Positions 16,904 to 26,026 of a DNA stretch of 64,000 bases are shown here, piece after piece. Position 1 is the first letter of the stretch, and every line of letters starts with the position of its first letter. The notes beneath the pieces are model-generated. The model saw only the letters and a program-made list of their open reading frames with translations. It did not search any database and had not been told where the DNA came from. A program made the translations under genes and the position numbers. This DNA is from Klebsiella huaxiensis. GTDB lineage: Bacteria > Pseudomonadota > Gammaproteobacteria > Enterobacterales > Enterobacteriaceae. Where the stretch lies: positions 4,650,001-4,714,000 of the forward strand of contig NZ_CP036175.1 in NCBI RefSeq assembly GCF_003261575.2, given 5' to 3'.

Positions 16904-17485
16904 ATGAATTTTCTCGCGCATTTACACCTCGCCCACCTTGCGGATAGCTCGCTGCCAGGCAACCTGCTTGCCGACTTTGTTCGCGGCAATCCGCAACATG
17001 ATTACCCCGCCGATATCGTTGACGGCATTTTTATGCACCGGCGTATCGATGTGATGACCGACAACCTGGCAGAAGTGAAAGAAGCCCGTGAGTGGTTCCG
17101 CCCGCAAACCCGTCGCGTCGCGCCGATTACTCTCGACGTGATGTGGGACCACTTCCTGTCGCACCACTGGGAACGCATTTCTCCTGAGATGCCGCTGACC
17201 GAGTTCGTTCGCTATGCGCATACTCAGGTAGCGCAGATCCTGCCCGATTCTCCACCGCGTTTTGTGAATCTCAACGAGTATCTCTGGTCGGAGCGCTGGC
17301 TTGAGCGCTATAAAGATATGGATTTTATCCAGAACGTACTCAACGGTATGGCCAGCCGCCGCCCGCGCCTTGATGCTCTGCGCGACTCCTGGCAGGATCT
17401 TGATACGCATTATGACCAGCTTGAGCAGCAGTTCTGGCGTTTCTATCCGCAGATGATGGCTCAGGCAAAAAAACGCGAGCTATAA
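16904..17485 (+). CDS. acpH: acyl carrier protein phosphodiesterase
   Basis: AcpH (YajB) removes the 4'-phosphopantetheine group from acyl carrier protein. The 193-residue protein begins MNFLAHLHLA, and carries the LADFVRGNP and IDVMTDN segments of the HD-like DUF479 fold. Length is the same as in E. coli. It is divergent from queA. Confidence 0.95.
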   Translation: MNFLAHLHLAHLADSSLPGNLLADFVRGNPQHDYPADIVDGIFMHRRIDVMTDNLAEVKEAREWFRPQTRRVAPITLDVMWDHFLSHHWERISPEMPLTEFVRYAHTQVAQILPDSPPRFVNLNEYLWSERWLERYKDMDFIQNVLNGMASRRPRLDALRDSWQDLDTHYDQLEQQFWRFYPQMMAQAKKREL

Positions 17486-17541
17486 ATGATTGCGCTTTTT
17501 TTGGAAAAGACTATTCTGAAAAGCGTTTTAAATAACAATTG

Positions 17542-17607
17542 ATAGACAAAACCTATCTCATCGATTGTCAGCTTACCATTGAGTTCATTCACCCCTCTCC
17601 CTATACT
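17542..17607 (+). promoter_or_regulatory. OxyR-type promoter of the peroxiredoxin gene
   Basis: ATAG-N7-CTAT-N7-ATTG-N7-ACCA (17542-17578) fits the four-element OxyR pattern with exact 7-nt spacings; the first two elements are perfect, the last two degenerate. It abuts a promoter with -35 TTGAGT (17579-17584), a 17-nt spacer and -10 TATACT (17602-17607). This is the arrangement of OxyR-activated promoters. Confidence 0.7.
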
Positions 17608-17654
17608 TGCCCGCGTTGCGTTCCAATTAACCTTAGTATTAACAGGAGAATCAT

Positions 17655-18257
17655 ATGGTTCTGGTTACTCGTCAGGCTCCGGATTTTACCGCGGCAGCAG
17701 TATTAGGTAACGGCGAAATCGTTGAGAAATTCAATTTCAAACAGCACACCAGCGGTAAAGCTACCGTCCTGTTCTTCTGGCCGATGGACTTCACCTTCGT
17801 TTGCCCGTCTGAACTGATCGCTTTTGATAAGCGTTATGAAGAATTCCAGAAACGTGGCGTAGAAGTGGTTGGCGTTTCTTTCGACTCCGAGTTCGTACAC
17901 AACGCATGGCGTAACACTCCAGTCGACCAGGGTGGTATCGGTCCGGTTAAATACGCAATGGTTGCTGACATCAAACGCGAAATCCAGAAAGCGTACGGTA
18001 TCGAGCATCCGGACGAAGGCGTTGCCCTGCGCGGCTCTTTCCTGATCGACGCTAACGGCGTTGTTCGTCACCAGGTGGTTAACGACCTGCCGCTGGGCCG
18101 TAACATCGATGAAATGCTGCGTATGGTTGACGCGCTGCAGTTCCACGAAGAGCACGGCGAAGTTTGTCCGGCACAGTGGGAAAAAGGAAAAGAAGGTATG
18201 GCCGCTTCTCCGGAAGGCGTTGCTAAATACCTGACCGAGAACGTTTCCAGCCTGTAA
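17655..18257 (+). CDS. tsaA: 2-Cys peroxiredoxin (AhpC/TSA family)
   Basis: A 200-residue typical 2-Cys peroxiredoxin that reduces H2O2 and organic peroxides. The peroxidatic cysteine is in DFTFVCPSE (about residue 51). The resolving cysteine is in GEVCPAQW (about 171), followed by a C-terminal arm. Its place after acpH matches the Salmonella TsaA/peroxiredoxin C locus. No AhpF-like reductase is adjacent, so electrons likely come from the thioredoxin system. An OxyR-type site upstream suggests induction by peroxide. A terminator follows. Confidence 0.93.
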   Translation: MVLVTRQAPDFTAAAVLGNGEIVEKFNFKQHTSGKATVLFFWPMDFTFVCPSELIAFDKRYEEFQKRGVEVVGVSFDSEFVHNAWRNTPVDQGGIGPVKYAMVADIKREIQKAYGIEHPDEGVALRGSFLIDANGVVRHQVVNDLPLGRNIDEMLRMVDALQFHEEHGEVCPAQWEKGKEGMAASPEGVAKYLTENVSSL

Positions 18258-18271
18258 TCGGCGTACGTTTC

Positions 18272-18306
18272 AAAAAAAGGCTCGCAGATGCGGGCCTTTT
18301 TTGTTT
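18272..18306 (+). terminator. terminator after the peroxiredoxin gene
   Basis: AGGCTCGC and GCGGGCCT pair around an AGAT loop, flanked by an A-run on the left and seven or more T on the right. It can act in both directions and also overlaps the end of the convergent DUF3999 gene. Confidence 0.88.
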
Positions 18307-19700
18307 TATGCCGTACCGTCTTTTTTCACTTCACGCCAGATTCGCCACGCCATCAGCGCCAGAACCGCAACACCCAATATCAGCGCTCCCCATACCAGCA
18401 GCGTTTTCCACTTGCTTTGCTGTTCTGCAGCCGACGTCGCCGTCAATCGCGCTTCGCCGCCCAGCATCACGCTTTCTTGCGCGACCGCCAGAGGTAGCTC
18501 ATTCACAGCCTGCGTTTTATGCAGCGACGCAGGGATCAGCATGTCGATCCCGACATCTGCCTTTTGCGCCGCCCGGTTACCCCAGGCCAGCATATAGGGC
18601 CCTTTCCCCTGGGTATTAAAGACCACCTGGTATTGATCGCGCGCACCGCTTACCGCTGGCAGTTGTTCCGGTAATCTGGCGTTAATCGCCTTCATCCGCA
18701 CCGCTTCCACCAGTTGGCCTGAAAGCTGAATATCCTCCGAACGCTTGCCTTCCAGCTGATATAGCACAGTTTTCGTCAGCGGCTGCCAGGCGTCTTTTTC
18801 GCCGCTGCGCCAGCTCAGTTCGGCGGGCAATACCCCATCGTTGTCCAGAATCACCCTGAGCGAAGTCAGCGGCTGAGGCTGGCTCCAGCGCCAGACAGCT
18901 TCCTCGTCTGAAATCTTGCTCGCCTGAGCATTTATCTCAATGCGCGTAGACTCAGGCTCTCTACGTTCAGCCAGTGCTTTTACGTCTTTTAATACTATCG
19001 ACTTGCTTTGCGCATCAAAGATCACCAGCAGATAACGATTCCCCTCCGCAGAGAGCGTGAGGTTGGCGCTAATCGTGTCCATTTTCAAACGATCGTTTTC
19101 ACGTGCCAGATCCATAAGCGGAGCATCCTCCTGGAGAGGACGCCAATACTTCAAGTCACGACTGGTGTATAGCGACGCTTTCCCCTGCCAGTTTTCCGCT
19201 GGCGAGTCCCAGTTCAGATGCAGCTGAGCCAGCGCAAAAGCGTCCGTTTTATCCTCCGGCAGAGTCAATAAATAGCTCTGCCCAAGCGCCCTGACATCAT
19301 CACTTTCCAGACGAATTTCAATCCCCGTTGTGGAGCGCAGGACTAAAGATTCCCCACTACGGTGCCCCTCTTCACGCGGTGGAACCAGCGACATTTGTAG
19401 AGGAAAGAGTCTTAGCGTCATCGCTTCGGGCGTAACGGGCTGCGCCTTCTGTGCTTGCAGAGCAAACGGCACGGTATCTCCCTGATGATTAAATACCCGT
19501 ACATCGCGCAAATCAGGCCATGCCGTTCCCTGATATATTGGCTGAGGAAGCTCAACGCGATACCATGGCGACGCGCTAGTGGTTTTCAGCATCACTCCCT
19601 GTGCGTAGTCCTGAGGCGTTTCTCGTACCTCATCGCCACCTATCGCCGCCCCTGTTACGCCCAGCAACAAACCGCATAGTACCGTTTTCATCCATTTCAT
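18306..19700 (-). CDS. DUF3999 membrane-anchored protein
   Basis: A 464-residue protein with an N-terminal signal peptide (about 1-22), a long periplasmic region with beta-rich, jelly-roll-like segments, and one C-terminal transmembrane helix (about 431-453) ending in a short basic tail. This is the DUF3999 architecture. No function is established. The start codon overlaps the DUF2339 stop as ATGA, so the two are translationally coupled and probably act together at the inner membrane. Confidence 0.85.
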   Translation of the reverse strand: MKWMKTVLCGLLLGVTGAAIGGDEVRETPQDYAQGVMLKTTSASPWYRVELPQPIYQGTAWPDLRDVRVFNHQGDTVPFALQAQKAQPVTPEAMTLRLFPLQMSLVPPREEGHRSGESLVLRSTTGIEIRLESDDVRALGQSYLLTLPEDKTDAFALAQLHLNWDSPAENWQGKASLYTSRDLKYWRPLQEDAPLMDLARENDRLKMDTISANLTLSAEGNRYLLVIFDAQSKSIVLKDVKALAERREPESTRIEINAQASKISDEEAVWRWSQPQPLTSLRVILDNDGVLPAELSWRSGEKDAWQPLTKTVLYQLEGKRSEDIQLSGQLVEAVRMKAINARLPEQLPAVSGARDQYQVVFNTQGKGPYMLAWGNRAAQKADVGIDMLIPASLHKTQAVNELPLAVAQESVMLGGEARLTATSAAEQQSKWKTLLVWGALILGVAVLALMAWRIWREVKKDGTA

Positions 19701-22345
19701 TTTTCTTCTCCTGCTTTGGGCGGTAACGGGGAAAAATACCCGACAATCAACACCAAAATAGCCACGCCGATAAACGCAACAGCCCGCGCCAGACCGCCAC
19801 CACGTGCGCTATCCACCAGCATCAGTTTCACAATAACAACGCCTAACAACGCCGCGCCGCATAACCATTCGCGGCGTGAAAACCGCCGCGTCGCACGCAA
19901 CATTACCGCCAGCGCCGCCAGCGTCCAGACCAGCGCAAAAGTGGTCTGAACCAAGCGTGAATGCCACAACGCCTCTACATTCCAGGCTACCTCGCCGTAC
20001 CAGGCCAGGGCGCGTAGCAGCAGGCCATTCAGCCACCAGAAACCAAGCGCTAGCAGAGCAATAACAGGCCAGGGGCGGCATACCGATAACTGCACCGGAA
20101 AATAACGCAGCGAAACGCGATAAAAAACCGTCAGCCCAAGCAGCGCGAAAACCGCGCCCTCTTCAAGTGGGTTAATAAACGGTAAATAAGTCTGGCCATA
20201 GACTGCACCATCCTGCAAATTCGTCAGCGTTAACAAGCACCCCAGCACAATCGCCACCGGTATCATCGCCTGAGAAGCATACAGCGCCGGCCATTCCCGG
20301 AATGGCCAGATTTGCCGACGGACCGCTTCATAAATCAGGAAGATCAACACCCCGCCTGCCGCCATCATTAATCCGCTCGCCCAGGCCGACATCCCCCACG
20401 GCAAATCCTGCGTAAACCAAAACAGTTCCATTGCCAGCGCCAGCAAAATCATCCAGAACAATGACAGGTGAGTAAGCTGACTTATGCGCGGCGGTAATGA
20501 ATGCCCATCACACCAGAGCAGGGCTACCGCCGCGGGTAGCGCCACACACCAGGCCAGATTTTGCCAACCAGCAGAGAAAATCTGCAGTTGGGATAGCTGA
20601 TACAACAGCACCATCAGCATCATTGGCCATAGCAACCATTTGCTCAAATCCAGCTCTCGCCAGACCAAACGAGCAGCGACCGCGCGCCAGCACCACGCCG
20701 ACCCGGCCAACGTCGCCAGCAGGCCAAATAAAATCTGCGAACCTTGACTCAACGCCAACTGCGATACGCCGATAAGCGCTACCATCCAGAACAGTAGCCC
20801 GCCCGTAAGCAACACCCAGCTACCCTGTATTTGAAGGCTTCGCCACAGCCATGCGGCAACTAGCCAGCTAAGACTGAGTACGGCAAAAATCAGCATCAAT
20901 GAAAGCGGCGTGGCATCATTCACCTGCGCCCAGAGCGCGCTGCAAACCGCCAAAATGAGTAGTGCGGTACCGCTGTAGCTCATACGTCGCTGCTGCTGTT
21001 GCACACCCAGCCAGAGGATGCCAAGCCCTTCCAGCGACCAGGCCATCGCGGTCCAGCGGGCCGAAAGCGCAAGGGGAATAGCAAGGGTGGTAAATGCGCC
21101 GCCGAGCGCCAGCGCAGCCAGTACCAACGGCTTCCCTAAAGAGGGGTAACGACGCAGCGCCAGCCAGGCTAAAGTCAGATAGAAACCACCATAGCCCAAC
21201 GCGCTGAGCGCCGGGCCGTATTCCATATGTCGAGTGATGGCGTACTGCATACCAAAGCCGACCAGCGGCGGCGCAAACAGCAGAACGCCGTCAATCACCT
21301 GCTTGCCTTTTTCCTGTGCCCGCAGCGACAACACCACGCTCAACACACCAAAAATAATCATATTGGCGATTAAGAACAGCTGGCAGCTCAGGTAAAACTC
21401 TGGCCGATAACCTTTCAATCCCCACAGGCCACCGACGCCAAAGGTAAACAGCAGGCCAAGCAGATTAAGCTCTCGCCAGTGCTGGCGAATGCTGATGGCA
21501 AGAATGCCGACCGACAGCAGAAGATAGAATGAGAACAATGCGACATGACTGCCGCCGCCGGTAGAGAGCAGCAGTGGCGCAAGATAACCGCCAAGGCTCG
21601 CCAGCATGGCCAGGCTGAGCGCTTTTTGCAAAATCGCCAGTCCCACGCTCGCCGCACAAATTACCACCAACAGCGCAAACGCCAGGGGCATCGGCAACAT
21701 CTGCCATAAACGAAATGCGCCAAAAACGGTGAGATAGAGCGCACCCGTTGCCCCACCCTGTAAGATCAGCGCATACATCGGTTGCTTATGCCGCAATCGC
21801 CATCCAACAGCCAACAGGACAATCGCGAACAGCGCCGCAGCCGCAAGGCGTAGCTCGAGCGGGAACAGCGCATGTTCCACGGTATAGCGCAGGAGAAATG
21901 AGAGGCCAAGAAATAACAGCAGGATACCGAGCTTCGCCAGCGGGTTGCCCTGCATAAACCAACCTACCAACGAGGATATCATTCCACCAAATGCGGAAGG
22001 CTGCTCGGTTTCGGGAGCAGATTTTGCCGCTTGCTCTGGCTTCGTCATTGGCATCGGCATTGGCGTTGGTTTAGGCTGCGAAAGCCACGGATCGATGGCT
22101 TCAGCCACTGGCTCCGGTCGAGGCTCACTGGACTCCGCCGCTGGCATTGTCGGTGCGACGGCGGTGGCCTCTGCCGCAGGCGCCTGTGCGACACCGCGTC
22201 GCTCAAGCTCCTCTACCCGACGTCGCAAAGCCGCCAGCTCAAAACGGACCGCCGCGCTGCGCCTGAGCGCGGCAATCGCCACGAGCGGCCCAATCACCAG
22301 CCCGCAGAATAAAATAATACAACCAAAGATCAGTAGATCATCCAT
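19697..22345 (-). CDS. DUF2339 polytopic membrane protein
   Basis: An 882-residue integral membrane protein of the DUF2339 family. The first helix (MDDLLIFGCIILFCGLVIGP) is followed by a short cytosolic coiled coil (about 28-45, with EELERRG), a Pro/Ala-rich linker (about 50-120, including PMPMPM), and then roughly two dozen hydrophobic segments to the C-terminus. The start at 22345 is the ATG that gives the usual MDD N-terminus; an upstream ATG would add 14 polar residues. It is coupled to the DUF3999 gene by a 4-bp overlap. Function unknown. Confidence 0.85.
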   Translation of the reverse strand: MDDLLIFGCIILFCGLVIGPLVAIAALRRSAAVRFELAALRRRVEELERRGVAQAPAAEATAVAPTMPAAESSEPRPEPVAEAIDPWLSQPKPTPMPMPMTKPEQAAKSAPETEQPSAFGGMISSLVGWFMQGNPLAKLGILLLFLGLSFLLRYTVEHALFPLELRLAAAALFAIVLLAVGWRLRHKQPMYALILQGGATGALYLTVFGAFRLWQMLPMPLAFALLVVICAASVGLAILQKALSLAMLASLGGYLAPLLLSTGGGSHVALFSFYLLLSVGILAISIRQHWRELNLLGLLFTFGVGGLWGLKGYRPEFYLSCQLFLIANMIIFGVLSVVLSLRAQEKGKQVIDGVLLFAPPLVGFGMQYAITRHMEYGPALSALGYGGFYLTLAWLALRRYPSLGKPLVLAALALGGAFTTLAIPLALSARWTAMAWSLEGLGILWLGVQQQQRRMSYSGTALLILAVCSALWAQVNDATPLSLMLIFAVLSLSWLVAAWLWRSLQIQGSWVLLTGGLLFWMVALIGVSQLALSQGSQILFGLLATLAGSAWCWRAVAARLVWRELDLSKWLLWPMMLMVLLYQLSQLQIFSAGWQNLAWCVALPAAVALLWCDGHSLPPRISQLTHLSLFWMILLALAMELFWFTQDLPWGMSAWASGLMMAAGGVLIFLIYEAVRRQIWPFREWPALYASQAMIPVAIVLGCLLTLTNLQDGAVYGQTYLPFINPLEEGAVFALLGLTVFYRVSLRYFPVQLSVCRPWPVIALLALGFWWLNGLLLRALAWYGEVAWNVEALWHSRLVQTTFALVWTLAALAVMLRATRRFSRREWLCGAALLGVVIVKLMLVDSARGGGLARAVAFIGVAILVLIVGYFSPLPPKAGEEK

Positions 22346-22469
22346 GTTCTTACCTTCATTCGTTGAAGAGGGAGCAGAATGACACAAGTGGCCTTATCAG
22401 CGCTATCCGAGTTAGATGAAAAACGCAAATGAGAGCGTCCATGCCCCCACAAGGTAAACGTTTTATGCT

Positions 22470-24338
22470 TTAAAACGCAAAGCAGGAGCAGCCCAGCACG
22501 CCCCAGAAGGCCTGCTCATCGGCCACCGGAATCGATGATTTGCGCGCTATATCATGCTGATGTCCGTGGACCCCACAGCTACCACAGCACTGGTGCATCT
22601 GGACTATCGCGCCAATTTTCGACGCCGTCGGCGGCGCTGAACGGTAATGTCCCGGCACCTTCACTACCGGCGACCACTCGGGCAGCACGGGGATTGACGG
22701 TGGAGCCAGCGGCGAGAAGTGCCCGGCGGCGTAAACGACTTTGCCGTCAACGACCGTCAACACCGACTCGATCCCCTTAATTTCCTCTTCCGCCACGCTA
22801 AAGTAGTCTTTGGACAGCACCACCAGGTCGGCAAGCTGATCTGGCTCGATACGCCCTTTCTTACCCTGTTCGCTGGAGAACCACGCGCTTCCCGCGGTCC
22901 ACAATTCCAGCGCCACGTCGCGCGGCAGGCGGTTGCTTTCGTCGTACATCGCCATCCCGCCAACCGTACGCCCGGAAACCAGCCAGTAAAGCGCGGTCCA
23001 CGGGTTGTAGCTCGCCACGCGGGTGGCATCGGTGCCCAGCCCTACCGGAACGTCCAGTTCGAGCATTTTCGCCACCGGCGGCGTATGTTTGACCGCATCT
23101 TTGCCGTAGCGGTCGACAAAATATTCGCCCTGGAAAGCCATCCGGTGCTGCACCGCAATACCGCCACCCAGCGCTTTCACGCGTTCGATATTGCGCTCGG
23201 TAATGGTTTCCGCGTGATCAAAGAACCAGTGCAGGCCGTTGAACGGAATATCGCGGTTGACCTTCTCGAAGACGTCGAGCATCCGGCTGATAGATTCATC
23301 ATAGGTCGCGTGCAGGCGGAACGGCCAGCGGTGTTCGACAAGATGGCGCACCACCCGCTCCAGCTCATCTTCCATTCCTTGCGGCAGATCCGGGCGCGGC
23401 TGGAGGAAGTCTTCAAAATCCGCCGCCGAAAAGACCAGCATCTCCCCAGCACCGTTAGCGCGGTAAAAATCAGTCCCCTGCCCCGGTTTGAGCATATCGG
23501 TCCAGCGCTCAAAGTCTTCCAGCTCCTGCTTTGGCCGCTGGGTAAACAGGTTATAGGCGATACGCACGGTCATCTGCTCTTTGGCGTGTAACTGCTCAAT
23601 AATTTCATAATCTTCTGGGTAGTTCTGAAAACCACCTCCGGCGTCGATAGCGCTGGTCAGCCCCAGGCGATTCAGTTCACGCATAAACTGACGCGTTGAG
23701 TTGATCTGCAGCTCCAGAGGCAGCTTCGGTCCTTTCGCCAGCGTCGAATAGAGGATCATGGCATTGGGTTTGGCGATCAGCATCCCGGTCGGATTACCGT
23801 TACCATCGCGAACAATCTCACCGCCCGCCGGATCCGGAGTCTCTTTGGTGTAGCCCACCGCCTTTAATGCTGCGCGATTAAGCAGCGCGCGATCGTAGAG
23901 ATGCAGAACGAATACCGGGGTATCCGGCGCCGCGTCGTTCAGCTCTTCGAGGGTTGGCATCCGCCGTTCGGCAAACTGGAATTCGCTCCAGCCCCCCACC
24001 ACCCGTACCCACTGCGGAGACGGCGTACGGTCGGCCTGATCTTTAAGCATCCGCAGCGCGTCCGCTAGCGAAGGCACGCCCTCCCAGCGCAGCTCCAGAT
24101 TGTAGTTCAGGCCACCGCGGATCAAGTGCAGGTGAGAATCATTGAGACCGGGGATCACCGTATGGCCTTTGAGATCGATAATTTGCGTCCCTTCGGCAGC
24201 AAAGCTCATGATCCGATCGTGACTACCGGCGGCGAGAATTTTACCATTGGCGATCGCCAGCGCATCAGCGAGCGGATTTTGACGATCGAGAGTATGAACC
24301 CGACCATGGGTCAGGATCAGTGTGGCAGTTTGCGACAT
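22470..24338 (-). CDS. YtcJ-like amidohydrolase
   Basis: A 622-residue metal-dependent hydrolase of the amidohydrolase-3 (YtcJ) group. Visible ligands are NDSHLH near residue 68, HATYDES and WFFDHAE in the middle, and GTDATR near 440, the usual His/His/His/His/Asp set. The C-terminal tail is odd: about 45 residues with QCCGSCGVHGHQHD and a final GCSCFAF, rich in Cys and His. That tail is not part of the standard barrel and may bind a metal. The gene is third in a leftward run after an isochorismatase-like gene and an ABM gene, divergent from a LysR regulator. Substrate unknown. Confidence 0.87.
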   Translation of the reverse strand: MSQTATLILTHGRVHTLDRQNPLADALAIANGKILAAGSHDRIMSFAAEGTQIIDLKGHTVIPGLNDSHLHLIRGGLNYNLELRWEGVPSLADALRMLKDQADRTPSPQWVRVVGGWSEFQFAERRMPTLEELNDAAPDTPVFVLHLYDRALLNRAALKAVGYTKETPDPAGGEIVRDGNGNPTGMLIAKPNAMILYSTLAKGPKLPLELQINSTRQFMRELNRLGLTSAIDAGGGFQNYPEDYEIIEQLHAKEQMTVRIAYNLFTQRPKQELEDFERWTDMLKPGQGTDFYRANGAGEMLVFSAADFEDFLQPRPDLPQGMEDELERVVRHLVEHRWPFRLHATYDESISRMLDVFEKVNRDIPFNGLHWFFDHAETITERNIERVKALGGGIAVQHRMAFQGEYFVDRYGKDAVKHTPPVAKMLELDVPVGLGTDATRVASYNPWTALYWLVSGRTVGGMAMYDESNRLPRDVALELWTAGSAWFSSEQGKKGRIEPDQLADLVVLSKDYFSVAEEEIKGIESVLTVVDGKVVYAAGHFSPLAPPSIPVLPEWSPVVKVPGHYRSAPPTASKIGAIVQMHQCCGSCGVHGHQHDIARKSSIPVADEQAFWGVLGCSCFAF

Positions 24339-24362
24339 AACGCTCTCCTTCAGGAGGCTGGC

Positions 24363-24908
24363 TCAGCTTTTCTTTAACCAGCCAGCAAACAGACGGGTCA
24401 CGATGGGCATCCAGAACCAGACCACCAGCGCGACCACACAGGCATCGTTGAACAGATGCAGCAACAGACTTCCCTTCAGCGAGGGCAATAGCATCCCGGT
24501 CACCCAGGGGACCAGGTTCGTGCTGGGGAAAATCACCAGCAGGGTGATTAAAAATTGCTTCCAGCGCAGCGGCTGGCGGACGTTCGCCGCAGGCGGAGTA
24601 AACCAGAAAGCCGCTTCGGTACGTACTTCGGTCCGGTCGCCTTCACTCAGCAGCGGTGCGATTTCCGCCACCAGCTCGCGACGCGTTTCTGACTGCGTCC
24701 ACGCGTAAAGATGCTCAATGGTGTCAAAGCGAATGATAACGCTCCATAAATTCTGCCCGGCGGCCGGGCGAATCACGTTGGCGCCAAGATGTCCGGGAAA
24801 CTCCGCCGCAATCGGCATAATTTTACCCAGCCACTCTTCATAACGTTGGCCATGTTCGGGGTCGAGTACATGACTGATAACCAGGGTCACCGATTTCTGC
24901 TGCGCCAT
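24363..24908 (-). CDS. antibiotic-biosynthesis-monooxygenase-domain membrane protein
   Basis: A 181-residue protein with an N-terminal ABM (dimeric alpha-beta barrel) domain (about 5-95; SVTLVISHVLDPEHGQRYEEWL) and two C-terminal transmembrane helices (about 118-140 and 145-170). This matches a family annotated as antibiotic biosynthesis monooxygenase with a membrane tail. ABM domains oxidise or isomerise small aromatic molecules without a cofactor in some cases, but the reaction here is unknown. It lies 24 nt upstream of the amidohydrolase gene. Confidence 0.82.
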   Translation of the reverse strand: MAQQKSVTLVISHVLDPEHGQRYEEWLGKIMPIAAEFPGHLGANVIRPAAGQNLWSVIIRFDTIEHLYAWTQSETRRELVAEIAPLLSEGDRTEVRTEAAFWFTPPAANVRQPLRWKQFLITLLVIFPSTNLVPWVTGMLLPSLKGSLLLHLFNDACVVALVVWFWMPIVTRLFAGWLKKS

Positions 24909-24968
24909 TAAGAGTTCCTTGCTTCAGGGTAATGACGGGATTTACCCCGCCATCAGCCATAAATGACA

Positions 24969-25093
24969 ATACACAAAATCATTCATGCTGCATCGAGGCG
25001 GCAAGGTTGTACGGCCCCGGGAGCTGACATAAGTCAGTGACCGGGGCGGGCAAAAGAAGCCAACAAAGAGGCAGCTTGAAGGATGAAGTGTAT
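24969..25093. repeat. diverged ERIC element
   Basis: A 125-bp element with terminal inverted repeat ATACAC/GTGTAT and the ERIC-type core CCGGGAGCTGACATAAGTCAGTGACCGGGG, split here as GGGAGCTGAC...AGTCAGTGAC. It aligns along its length to the clearer ERIC at 50881-51006 with substitutions. It lies between the ABM gene and the isochorismatase-like gene, and its right end touches the stop codon of the latter, so it is co-transcribed. Confidence 0.75.
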
Positions 25094-25735
25094 TTAGGCT
25101 TGACGCTCCGGCGCGCCATGCACCATGGTATACGCGTAATCCACGCCCATTCCGTAAGCGCCGCTGTGCTCGCGCACCAGGTCCATCACCGCGTCATAAG
25201 TCTCTTTACGTGACCAGTCGCGCTGATACTCCAGCAGCACCTGTTGCCAGGTCACCGGTACCGCACCGGCCTGTACCATACGGTCAATGGAACGCTCGTG
25301 AGCATCAACCGAAGTACCACCAGAGGTATCGGTCACCACATAAACTTCATATCCTTCATCCAGCGCCATCAGCGCCGGGAAGGTCAGGCACACTTCGGTC
25401 CACAAAGCAGAGATAATCAATTTTTTACGCCCGGTCGCTTTTACCGCCGCCACAAAAGCCGCATCTTCCCAGGAGTTCATTGAGGTACGTTCAATGGGCT
25501 TCACATCTGGATGCACAGCCAGCAATTCCGGCCAGATATAGCCGCTGAAGCTTTTAGTTTCTACTGAAGTATAAATCACCGGAACATTAAAAATTTTCCC
25601 AGCCTTGGCTAAAGCCACCGTATTATTTTTCAGGGTCTGGCGATCAATATTAGCCACGCCAAAAGACATTTGCGGCTGGTGATCAATAAAAATAAGAGCA
25701 GAGTTAGAGGGATCGATCAGTTCACGAATAGACAT
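25094..25735 (-). CDS. isochorismatase-family hydrolase (YcaC-like)
   Basis: A 213-residue cysteine hydrolase. Motifs are FIDHQPQM (aspartate of the catalytic triad near residue 18) and LWTEVCLTFPA (nucleophilic cysteine near 118), with the YVVTDTSGG segment seen in YcaC. YcaC proteins form octameric rings and their substrate is unknown. The gene is first in the leftward cluster with ABM and amidohydrolase genes, and is divergent from a LysR regulator, which suggests joint control of a catabolic or detoxifying pathway. Confidence 0.87.
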   Translation of the reverse strand: MSIRELIDPSNSALIFIDHQPQMSFGVANIDRQTLKNNTVALAKAGKIFNVPVIYTSVETKSFSGYIWPELLAVHPDVKPIERTSMNSWEDAAFVAAVKATGRKKLIISALWTEVCLTFPALMALDEGYEVYVVTDTSGGTSVDAHERSIDRMVQAGAVPVTWQQVLLEYQRDWSRKETYDAVMDLVREHSGAYGMGVDYAYTMVHGAPERQA

Positions 25736-26026
25736 AATATATCCTGTTAATCAATTGGTTAAAAAGATACTACCGTTACCGTTGTACTGTCTGGATCCTG
25801 ACTGATAAAGCATGGTGAGTATAGTCAGTAATTTCTAACGAGTTATTAAAGATTTTTTTCTAATTTATTTCCAAAGCAAAAATTTATGACCAATCAATTA
25901 ACTATCACAATATTAATGAAATTATGTTTATCAAAATTTTACGGTTAACTGTTCTAAATTATTCACTGGTATTGAACATCGCTCTTCGGTAAAAAATAGG
26001 CACGATTTTTTACCGGAAGTTAACTC
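25736..26026. promoter_or_regulatory. divergent AT-rich control region with repeated LysR-type site
   Basis: This 291-bp gap separates the divergent LysR and hydrolase genes. GTTAATCAATTGGTT (25746-25760), read on the minus strand, matches GACCAATCAATTAAC (25888-25902) at 13 of 15 positions, so two sites of opposite orientation lie about 140 bp apart. CTGACT (25798-25803) and AGTCAG (25823-25828) form a further inverted repeat. These are candidate operators; binding is inferred from position. Confidence 0.4.

Noticed and set aside
22719..23591. 290-codon plus-strand open frame
   Set aside because: It lies antisense to the amidohydrolase gene, which has clear motifs. Long shadow frames are common in GC-rich DNA.
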